From: Aplectana chamaeleonis
Taxonomy: Eukaryota > Nematoda > Chromadorea > Rhabditida > Cosmocercidae
Direction of reading: 5' to 3'
Length of the DNA stretch: 64,000 nucleotides
Assembly (NCBI GenBank): GCA_029168955.1
Contig: JAPDOI010000270.1
Span: 248,001 to 312,000 of the forward strand
Shown here: positions 47,573-59,500 of the stretch, in pieces
Layout: each line of letters opens with the position of its first letter
How positions within the stretch are numbered: position 1 is the first letter of the stretch
Position numbers and translations under genes: made by a program
Notes under the pieces: generated by a model
What the model was told of the DNA's origin: nothing
Databases searched by the model: none
Seen by the model: the letters and a program-made list of their open reading frames with translations, nothing else

Positions 47573-50500
47573 CTGGAAAATAAATAACGATTGATCATTC
47601 TCGCTAGAGGAATAGAAGTTGAAAACGCTCCCTAAGAGGCTACCCAAAATATATCTACCAGTGAAAAGGCCTCATTTTTTGACCCCACAACAGAGTCTCA
47701 GGAGAAAACCTGCCGCACACAGTAATTGCCTCGTCTTATCCCCTTCGCATCGACAAAACTGTATGGTTCTCTCCTCGGGCACAGCTTCCGCAGATTCAGT
47801 CACGTAGGTTAAGATGGTTCGGCCACGTGTGCAGAATCTGAGCAGATGGCCGTACAAACTCTGAGTGGAAGATTGAAAGAACAGCCCCTACGAAAACTTG
47901 GCCCGAACAAATCACCAACCGGTGCAGTGTGATCGATGCCAAGACCGTTAGCAGGGACCGTCAACAATGGAAGCGTGTTATTCAGGCTGTCTGAACTCCA
48001 GTGGCACCCACAGCAATGTATTGGTTGAGAGGTCGACCTGCTCCAAAACGCCAGCTAGGGGATAAGTAAGTGAGTAAGTAGTGGGAAACCCTTTTCTTCG
48101 AATCAGTATAAAGTGCGACTTCCCTCAGTGCAGGTTGGTCTGAATTGCGGCAAGACCTTCAGAGCAAATGGGAGTGTCTATTGTTTCTCGCGTCAGGAAT
48201 GAGTGTGATCTCGGGACACTAGACTTACGCCGAAAAGATGAAGTTTTCTGCGCTTTCCCCTATCTGAATTCAATATGCGGCATCCTCCCCAGGTATGATG
48301 TTATCATCACAACGTAAGTTTGATTCTACTTGGCTTCACAGCTGAGCCCAACTAGCCTCCTTGCCATGTTCCGCGGATTCGCTGAAGGACACCAATGAGA
48401 CATCGTTTAGAAATTCGATACTGTCTAAGGAAAGCGTTGGGGTATTCCAGAGAATGCGCTTTAGCAATGACTAGCTGGCGCAGCGGATGATAATTGTTTT
48501 TCTCTATGAAGCATATTGTTAACTCACATATGTCAGTGCAAAAAGTGTCCTGTATGTTACGTAAGAAAAGTGACTTTGAAACAATGAAACCACTCCATTG
48601 GAAGTTGAGAAGATCGCATGGCAAACAGTTTGGAACAATGACAGAGGCAGTATCAGCCGAATGACGATTGCGTTTTCCTGCAGTTGATAGGAGGACTGCA
48701 GATCAAAGATCTTCCTGAAAAGAAAAATCTCGAGTCCTTTTCCATATCACGCATTCTAAAGTGCCTGAGCTGGTCAAGGTTGTTCTTCACAGCTCTGAGA
48801 ATTTCGTTCTGCACCTCTTTTTCAGATCAATTCTTTTCATTGCTCAAAGCAAACAGATGCTGTGTTGCAAGGAAATCACAATCCGTCGATTTGGTGATAG
48901 AATGTGATGAAGCTATGGTAATGATCCTCCACAAACGTAGATATCTCGCCAGTTTTTTTTGCCATGTTCGCTGAGGATTGGTTGGAGATTGCAACGTTAT
49001 GAACGTCGCTGACTACTAGAAGCTCCCTGATTAACCACAGATGTAAAAAATAAAATCAACAATTAGAAGCAGTTCCCTTTCGGCAGACACACAGATTCTG
49101 CTGAGGAAATAACGGAGGTCTTCATGTTGGGGTTCGATCCTCTCTTACGGCCAACCAAGATTTCTGTCCCTCCGGGGTTGATCAATGGGTACCAGATTCA
49201 TTTGCAGGAATTAAAGCACTGACTTGAAAGTCGGCTGGTCCCCGGAATTCATTGTTCACTCCCAAATGCATTCAATCCTCTAAGATTACGAGGTCGAACA
49301 TGCAGCGCACCCCATAAGGGATTAAAGACGGCGAGTCTCTTTCTTCATAATTATCTTGCCGGGATTGCACATCGGACAATTTAATGTCCGACCAAAGCGG
49401 AAGGACGTAATCGTCAGGGTGCTGGTATTCATCAGGCACAAATGCACGCAGAAAATATTTCGTACACAGACCTTGAGACTGTTATCCAATCGCCGCTCCT
49501 TGAACTCATCCATGCATTTTGTATTTCGCTTATTTCGATGAACCTCTGTTACGATCATGCGTACAGGCACGTGGACTTCTTCGAGATGTACCCACGTGGC
49601 AGCCCCTAACCGCATTGCGAGAAAGTCAGATTTTGATTAGTCCATTGGAGAATGATTGGACGTAAGCCTACCCCAATTAAGTTATTGTTTTATAATAATA
49701 GTCCTGAACTTGCTTGAAAATACCAACGGCGGTAGAATTTTTATACATAGTACGAATCCGTTTAGTTAACTCGTGTGAAAACAGTGACGCCCACCAGTCA
49801 TTTTTTTATGACTTATTTCAAGTACTTACATGCCAGTTCACATACAGCGCAAACAGCGACATTTCTTCCCGAAAAAGTTGGATTTCTCTCTGATTACGCA
49901 CGCTTAGGGGAATTAAATCATCCTTATCAGTTTGAAACTCCAGACTGTTTCATTCAAGGTGGTCGCGAGTGGAGGCTGAACTGCTAGAGACGGAGTCCTT
50001 CATTCTAGTGCACTGCGAAAACAACACGAGAAAGTTGTGCTTGAGCAATAATAACTCATAACAAAGTTGAGGGTGCAAAAGTGCGGACCACCAGAATTCT
50101 TTAAATACTTAGTTCCTCGCTGTTTTAAAGCGGAGTTATGTTTCCATCGCATCAGTGTCCCACAATTTGAGAATCGCTTAGAGAGTCCGTCTGTGCCCTT
50201 GTAAGTTTAGACCTTCGTCATAGTTGGGCAATAGTCCGTGGTCCCACCCCATCGATATGCAAATAAAGAACGCAAAACAGGACGCAAAATTGTGCTTTGA
50301 TAGTCTCTCTAGGTCTTCCGAAGTCCCTCCTATCTAGGTTTTCCATAGTCCATCCCGGTTCACATGCGAGTAAAACACGCTAAGTGAGGACAAAAGTTGT
50401 CCTACGATAGTTCCTCCTATGCAGTTCGTGGTCCCACTTAGTCCCCCCTCCCCCCGTCAATACCCTAATAAAGCATGCGAAACGAGGACAAGCACATGCC

Positions 50501-53500
50501 CTTAGATGATCCACTAGGTCTCACGATTTGCCTCTGTCTCACTCCGGTTGAAAATCGATCGATGATACCATCGAAACTATTGCGGCATTCCGTTAGGCCC
50601 TAGTTATACACCAGCGGAATGAAAACGTCTCGCGATGACATTGCCGCCGGCGCTTTCGGTAATTAGGGACCGCCCAACGTTATGTTCTTTGAGGCCGCCG
50701 TTACGCTGCGTGAATTAGGACTCGTCTGGGCAATGTTGCGTCTTTGGCGTCCTTGACGCAACATCACTGCAGGACAAAAAATTTTCCAGGCGTTTTGAAT
50801 GTGGTATTTTTATCGGTTTTTTTTCTAAGCCTTTGGATGCACTTTTTACTTCTGCAGGAATATCACTAATAATTCAATTCTTCCTCGCCATTATAGCAAA
50901 CGCTGAGCAGGCGTCGTTTTTGGTGATGTTTTACTGACTTTAAATCTGAAAAAATAATCTCAGCTGGCGGAAATTGGGCAAATTTCCAACAGGGCAGGTC
51001 CCGCAAGGATACAGCATATACGGTGCCGCGGCGTGTATAACTGCTCTGTGCGGCCTTCCGGCGCGTTTTTCTGCGACTACTGTTCCTTTTGGAATGCCTG
51101 AGCACAGTTACGGCGCATATATGGTTAACGTTTTCAATCTAGTCTGACGCACGGACCAGGCGCCTGGCCGTGCGGGGTTGGCGGCCTCAATGGAGAATGC
51201 GGTTTCGATTCGCGCGGGGTGATCTACCGTCACAGCCCCGTCCATTCATCAGACTAGAATTATTGCGCGCACTCTAAGTGATAGTTGTCTTGCTATTTCC
51301 GCAGCGTCCCGCCGGTGTATAACTAGGGCCTTAGGAACGGGGTATGAAGGCGCATGGACGACCTATCGTCCATCACTGGATGAGGGATCGCCGCGACGCT
51401 GCTTGGCGGGAAAATTTGCGCGCGGGAAAACGAAGGGCGAGTGGCTATTGATCGCGCAATTTTTCCCGCCAAGCAGCGTCGCGGCGGGATCCCTCATCCA
51501 GTGATGGACGATATGTGGACTGGGCGAAGCTGGCCGCGGCTCGGTGGAGAGATCATTGGCTGGACTCACCTAGGAGGCTCCGTTACGTCGGACTATCGTC
51601 CTACTATGACGGGACCTTAGCCAACCACTACATTACCATGGAAACTCGCTATATCATCCTGCCTCTAGTTTCGTTACAACGCATTTTGTATTGAACGTGG
51701 CATATGTTGCCTGGCGCGATTTTTCAACGTGGATAGCGACTGTAATCTTTGAACTGTACTAGACAAAAGGGTCCTCACCGAAGAATATGTATTTATAGGT
51801 GCGAATCTGGAGAAGTAACTTCCTTAAAAGTCTTGTTTTCCATATAATATTCAAATAATGAGTTTTCGAGTCTGACCTTGTTTCACTTTCAAATAGTAAT
51901 TTGAAAAGAAATTATTGTATGGTTTTCGTTTTCATTTTAGTCTGACGCATGGACCAGGCGGCTGGCCGTGCGGGGTTGGTGGCCTCGCTGGAGAATGGGG
52001 TTTCGATTCGCGCGGGATGACCTACCGTCGCAGTCCCGCCCATTCAACAGACTAAAATGATTGCGCGAACTCTAGATAAGTATGAAAATCACCTTTTGAT
52101 AGCAGTTATATTGAAGGCGTACAGTACTGCAATCATAATCAGAGATGCTGTATCGATCCCACATAGAGTAAATACCAGAACGGTGACCTTCGTGGCTGTT
52201 TCAGGTGTCCCAGCACTGCAGTAGACCGTCTTTACACTGAGATCCATATTACCCATAGCCCATGCTGAGAAAGATAGGGAATACACAATCTAAATTTCAA
52301 TTGAGATAAACGACAAGCTGCAGTCGGTAAAACAAAAAGACGCAGTTTCAGATGGCACAAGCCAAACGCAATCCAAATGCTTGGGGGAATATTGCAGGAA
52401 ACAAAAGCTGTGTGTTATAAGATGTGACTAGCGAAGTAGCGGTAAAGCAAACTACATGAACTGCAAGTGCCAACGCGATTCGTGCCGACTGTACTCTGCA
52501 TCTCAAGAAAGTTTTCTAAGCTTCAAAGCGCTTCGTATTAGCAAAAGATATTACTGTGATCCCCACAACCAGAGTGGTGAAACAGTTTGAGGAGCGGTTG
52601 TTTCTCCTCGTTCAGCTAGTATAGCAAGCAGCCATCCTCTATGATTCGCAGCTTACTGAACTTTTTGACGATGCAGGTATGATTGCAAATATGAGCGTGT
52701 ATTAAAATCTTTGACCTTCTCCTGGTGCCCCTGTTTTACCTGAACCCAGCAGACGTTTTAGTGTACACAGAGACGGTCAAAAGGCAGTGTTTTTGATGAA
52801 TATCATATTCGAGTTCGACTCAAAAATGGGTTCGTGAGCTATCGAATAGTGAAGAAACAATAAAGAAAAGCGCTCACAATAAGCCAACATAGCGGTTCCT
52901 AACGTTTACGGCATGGACGAGTAGCTTAATGGCCCTGCTAATTTCCACAAGCGCTTTCTAATGGCGAAATGTGCGCGAATCCTCCAGGCTCAACGTGACG
53001 GAGCTCCTTGGCAAGTTGCCATCGAAACGTCGGCGGCGCCATAAGCTCTTCAGAAGGAGGCGGGAAGGGCTAAGGGCAGGCGTACTGAGATAACGAAGCC
53101 TTCATTTCGCCATCGTTGTTATCGAAATCTAGCCGTTTTGGATGCTTTCTTCGACCCCATCCCTTCCAGCATCCGCCAACGTAGTGTTTCACACTAAAAA
53201 CCCAAAAACGAGATTTATCGTGAGCCTTTAAGCGTTTTAGCTTCAACGCGAAAGTGTCCAACACATTACACAAAGGTGTCCGCAAATCATTGCCACCTGC
53301 ATGCAGATAATTTGTGGGGTCTTTGGCCACAAGCGACAGTTTTGGAAACCTGAATGGCTGTCATTGTCGAGCGACATTCGATAATCTGCGCTGTTCAGGC
53401 TGCTGATCTACTTCTTTGTGTGGCTTGCGGTTTTGCAGAGAGATCGCCTCAGAAACAGACCCTTATTCAAGGTCGGAGCGTGCACAATCTACTATGGTAG

Positions 53501-56500
53501 TGCTGATAAATAAGGACTAAGAAGCTGTGCAACTGTTGTTGAGAAGGACTTGAATGGTGTGATCGAAAAATTCGGCACAACGTCGTGTCGGGATGAATTC
53601 GTACAAATGCGGGCGAGATCAAGTACGATTAAATCTGTGAACAGAGTGGACACCGAAACCGCCGAAGACAATGCGGTGGATGCGCGATGCTAACGCGTTG
53701 CTAGCTAGGATAACATGAAAAATTGCTGTTGTCGGAATCGACGCAAATCCGAATATTGGACATGATCAGTATACGAAGAAGTCGGTAAGTGGTTCTACTC
53801 ACTGCTGCAAAGATTGGATAATAGTGAGCGCTTTTTTGACTTGTGTGTTAAAAAAGTGGTCTAATTATTGCTGCGACACTCAAGAGGAATCATAACCGTC
53901 ATCAGCTTACGTAGCAGGGAACAACCCACCTTTCGCTAAAAAAAGAGCGAAAACGAAAATTGATCATATGTTTAATGCAGTTTGAATTTGTTCTCACTAG
54001 GAACACGTATCCGACGTCGAGAGCTGTGAGGGATGCCACATCCGATTCGGATCTGCGCCCTGTTCTTTCGAACTTCACTGCGAGGATGCATAAGAGTAGG
54101 CAAGTAGTTAAGCTTTCACAGAGGATAGACACTACGAGCCTCAGAGATTTTCCTTTCCTGACTGCAGGAAACGTCGTGAAGCGGAAGCGTTCAAAGAGAA
54201 ACTTGTGATAGCAGCTTCAATGCGACCGTGAACGAGAATGCACGTATAAAGCTAAGGTCTTAAGAAGGCTTGGGAGGACAGTAGGCGAAAGTTCTGAACA
54301 AATGTGGTAGAAGAGGATTTGGATTGTCTCGGCATTAAAAAGCAATTCAGGTGCGGTTTATCACTTCGGAGGGAGTTGAGCAGCGACAAATGAATGGATT
54401 GTGTTCCAAGTGTGGCTGAAAACCGTGAGAAACGGGCACGGCTGAGTACTAAGACGGTTAACCTCGGCGAACATGCGGATTGATCACTTTAGAGGTAAGC
54501 CAGCCGATTAGGGTATGTGTGTCAATATCCAATAAGAAACGATGCGCCAAGGAATCTACCGCTTCCAGGTTGGAAATTCAGCCTTTTTATTTTTTACTCG
54601 CGAACGCATACGTTCACAGAGTCCTGGGTGATGTTGCTGTGATAGTATGAGTCAAAGAGCAGGTGGCACATACCTTTCATTTCTGAGCTACTCGCAGTCG
54701 TACTATCACTGTGATAGATGCGAAGCGGTTGTTTTTTGAAAAAAAGCAACAATAAAAATGAAGAAATCAGCCTCAAAACCGCACCACTCCTATGATAGTG
54801 AAGCACAACCCTGCGAGTAGCGAGGAAATGGAGTATGCAGTTGCGGGTTAATTTCGGGACACCTCACAACTGTGCTGCAGGTCAATTACCACTCGAATGT
54901 GACTTTTTCGACTAAGTCTGAATTTAGAGTGAACAAAGTCGACGAGAGTGCTTAACAGCCTATACTGCTTGTATTTCGTCTACCCGGGGGTGTGTATACA
55001 AGTCTGTTGGTACCTGCTCGTTGGTGCCCCTGCTTATTCTGAATCCAGCAGACGTTTGAGTGTACACAGGGAACGTTCGAGCGATATAGCGTGCACAACT
55101 ATATCTCTAAAGTATCCCGCACATTGCATAAAGGTGTTGCCGTCCGGCACACTAAGGCCTCTGGTCCATAACACCTTAGGATCCGTACCTAGGGAGTTCA
55201 TGGAGTCTTTGGCCACAAGCCACAATTTCGCCACAGTGAATTGCCGGTCATTGTCGAGTGATATCCAACAATCTGCGTTGTCCAATCTTCTGAGCTACTT
55301 CCATGCACCGTTTGCTGCTTTGCAGGAAACTCGCCTCAAGGATAGACCAGTCATCAACGTCGGAGAGTACGTCATCTACTGTGGTGACGCTGATGATAGG
55401 AGAGTGGGAGGCTGTGCGATAGCTGTAAGGAAGGACTACAATGGTATGATCGAGGAATTCGGCTCAACGTCGTGTAGGAATGCATTTGTGCAACTGCGGG
55501 ATCACAGAGGATTCAATCTGTGGATAGTGAGTGCTCATGCGCCCACTGAAACCGCCGAAAACAATTCGAAGGATGCGTTTTATGAGGATCTAAATGCGTT
55601 GCTGGCCAGGATGCCTTGTCAACATGCTGTTGTCGTGGGGATTGACGCAAATGCGGAGATGGGACTTGATCAGGAATCCGAAGTACTCGGTAAATGGTTC
55701 TACCCAGTGGAGCAAACATCGGACAATGGCTACCGCCTTGTCGACTTTTGTGAACGCAGTGGTCTGATTATTGCATCGACATTCAAGAGGAATCATCGCC
55801 GCCATCAGCTTACGTGGCAGGGACCAACCCAGCTATCTCTGGAGGAGCAGCGGAAGCGGAAGATGACATCTTTGAAACTACAGCTCGACTTTGTTCTGAC
55901 GAGGAATATTCCAGTATCGGGCATTCGAAGATCTAGAGCTGTGTGGGATGTCACATTCGATTCGGATCACCGTCCAGTTCTGTTGAACTTCACTGCGAGG
56001 ATTCATAAGAGGAAGCGAGGGGCTAAGCCTCTCCAGAGGATTGATACGACAAGTCTCAGGGATGAAGAATGCAAAAGGAAATTCCGACAGCGCGTTTCTG
56101 TTCATATTGGAGTGCGGACAAAGAAGAAACTTTGCGACGCGGACTCTTTCATCAAGTGCATCCAGGACGCTTCGAAAGAGGCACTCCCGTTTGTACAGCC
56201 CAGGAAGAAGCTCGCCTACGTCTCAGAGGAAACAACATCTATCTACAACAGAGTATGTGCTCTCCGAACTGCAGGAAACTTCGTGGAGGAGAAGCGTCTC
56301 AGGAGGAAGTTGCGTCGGCAGCTTCAAAATGACCGCGAACGAGAATGGACGTGTAGAGCTAAGGAGTTTGAGAAGGCTTGGGAGGAGAAGAATCCGAGGA
56401 AAGCCTACACGTTGTTACGACAGTATAGCGGCAAGATGAAGAGATGTTCTGCTGTCCTCAACACTACCAACGGAGTTGCAGTTGGTGATGCGACGCTGCC

Positions 56501-59500
56501 ATTATGGAAGGATTACTTCAGTTCACTTCTGAATCGTCCAGCGCCGTCAGTACCAGAGCTGCCGCATGTTCAGAGAGCACATTACGATGTCAGTGAGGAA
56601 CCGCCGACTGAGGCTGAAGTTTTGAATTGTGCCCGGAAAATGAAGAATGGAAAGGCAGGTGGAGATGACAACATCACTGCTGAAATGCTGAAAGCTCTCC
56701 CTCCGTCTGGGATTCGTGAAATGACCAACACCGTCCGTGCCATATGGATGAGCGAAAGAATACCCGATTCGTGGAGACATGCGATCATCGTACCTCTTCA
56801 CAAAAAGCTATCCGTCACGGATCCTAAGAACTACAGAGGAATCTCTCTACTTCGTGTCATGTACAAGGTTTTAGAACGTATCATTCTCGAGCGACTCATT
56901 AGACATCGTGAAAGAACGACCAGAGATGAGCAAGCCGGTTTTCGACCTGGAAGATCGCCCATTGACCAAGTGTTCGTCGTGAGAAGAGTAATTGAATCGT
57001 GGCAGCGGTATTCGAAGCCATTGCAGCTTGCTTTTTTGGACTTTGAAGCCGCATTCGACTCTCCTCATCGCGGTCGATTGCTCAACGCTCTGCGAGCCGA
57101 TGGAGTCCCGGAAAAGTATGTTCGACTGATTGAGGACATGAACAAAGGAACAACAGCAGCAGTTGGTACGCCTGTCGGATTTACGTCAGCTTTCGAGGTG
57201 AGAACAGGAGTAAGGCAGAGAGCTGTAGCAGGACCTTTCCTATTCAACTTTGCCGTTGATGACATCATGCGTAGAGTTGCAGAACAGCTCCCTGCGGATG
57301 TGATCCTGACACCATCTGAACGCTCCCTTGTCGACCTGTAGTACGCCGACGACATTAAGGTATTCGCTGAAAACAACGCAAAACTGCAAAGGATCGTGAA
57401 CCTCGTTTCGAAGTATGCCGCAGCCTATGAACTTCGTCTTCGTCCCGACAAATGCAAGCAGATGTGGGTCTCTCAGAGGCCTTCAGCGGGAGTATGTGTG
57501 GACGGACAACGTATCGAACTGGTGGACGATTTCTGTTATTTGGGCTGTTTGCTGAAGAACGATGGTAGTTATGCAGCGGATATTCAGCAACGATGTGCGA
57601 AAGCTACGTCTGCATTCAATTCTCTAACCAAGTGTTTGTGGTCTACCCCCATCGCGAAGGAAGTCAAGTTGCGCGTCTACTTATATGCTATTCGCCCTAT
57701 CATGATGTACGGATCGGAGACGTGGGCAGCACCGAAGACGCAGATGGAAAGGTTGGATTGCACGGAGAGGAAGCTGTTTAGAAGTATGCTCGGATATTTC
57801 TGGCCGCGGATGTGCCACAACGAAGATCTCTAAAACGAGATTGACGCCTTACATCAACGTTTGACAAGAGGGAGGTGCCAACATCTCCCAATGCCATCTC
57901 AAGCGGCAACGGAAGGTCGTCTTCGTCCGTTGGGGCAAATTTTAAGAAGACCGCCAGATCGTCTTGCTCAACACGCTCTAAGGATGCTTCCAAGTCCTGT
58001 CTGGAAACGGCCGCCTGGACGTAGGCGAAAGTTTTGGACGGATGTGGTGAAGGAGGATTTGAAATCCCTCGGCATTGAAAGGCTATTCAGGCGCGATGTT
58101 TTACTTCGCAGGAAGTGGAATAGTGATCAATGGATGGATTGTGTTCAAATTGTGGCTGAGGACCGTGACAAATGGACACGGCTGACTACTAGGACGGCAC
58201 ACCTCGGTGAAGATGCGGAATGACCGCGTCAGGCGAAAGCCAACGGATTAAGTCAAGTAAGTCAATTTCGTCTACCCGCAAATCATGAAATCACACCCCA
58301 CTACACGTCAAGGTAGGAATGAGATCAAAAGGGAATATGGGAGTTATGTAACCGTAACGATAACAAAGAATAGTACCTCAAAGCTGTGGACAGAAGTGCA
58401 TCCAGGGGGAGATTTTTCTAAACGCTAGAACGTGAATCGAGGATTGTTGGGGATACAAATTCCGTCTATTTAAGATTCCAAACGCAAACAACGGTCTTAG
58501 TGCCACCCGAAGCTCCCAAAGGCTTACAGATGCAGTACTCTACTACTCAGCAGTAATTACCAAGCACGGTGAAAAGAATTCTGAGCGCAAGTTAGACTAT
58601 TCTTCGAAATGATCAAATCGTTGCATGATATCATCAGAAGCTCGTGGCTGCTGTTTGAAACACAATGATAGATGTGCAATTGCTCATCTAACTATCAGAA
58701 TAAGCCACAGTGCTTTTCAACAATCCACTCATTGTCAGAGTAGCAATCAAGACACAGTGGATGCTAGATCGAGCAAGTGTGCGGTCATGTGTGCAAACAC
58801 GCTCGCACAAGAGCCTAGGAAACAGTCAAGTACCAACAAGGCTTCTGACCCAGCTGTTTTTATGGAGCTAAAGGCGTTGTTCACGATAATCTCCAGTTTC
58901 GAGATCAATCGCAGAATCGAATACGTTGTACGCGGATAGAGTTAAGATGGCGAACAAATTGAGAAAAGCGCACCAGAAAAACGCGGTGTTGGACCCTCCT
59001 TGCGCCTCTGTATTTTCACTGGGACTGTTCGTTGGGACGATGAGATGATTTGGGTACCCCTCCTTTAAAATTCGAAACTATCAACTGCTCTTTTCCTCAA
59101 TTTGGACCCTAACGCTATACTGTTTTGCATAGTGTTTCCTTCCATCTTTGTTTGACACATCATTCACCGATCGCAACAGCCGATAGCTCGTTCACTCTAC
59201 CGAGCAACTAGTCTGGGCCAGAGTTCTTTTACTGATCTTAAGGATCATACTAGGGCTTGCTTTACATTTCCCGTGGGCTTTTACAAAACCGTGTCTTGGA
59301 AGTTACAGGCATGGGACACAGCATTGATAATCTTTTCTCCAAATCCACTTAATGCCTCAGAGGTTTACAGGAGATTTCCAAAAGTAGGCATTTTCATAGC
59401 TTTGAGAAGAGGAAAGAGGTACACGAATAGCAATTTTTTAGCGTTCAAGAAAAATTGTATCGGTTTGAGCTTGAAACTTCTTTCTGGGGGTTGTTTTGGG

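Noticed and set aside
48352..48624. 90-codon minus-strand frame considered as the missing sixth-segment exon of the receptor
   Set aside because: It has a Y.I..... stretch, but the expected YQ..EN motif and a clear membrane helix are absent and phase is not supported.
49125..49150. GGGGTTCGATCCTC, like a tRNA B box
   Set aside because: No matching acceptor, D-arm or anticodon stem could be built around it.
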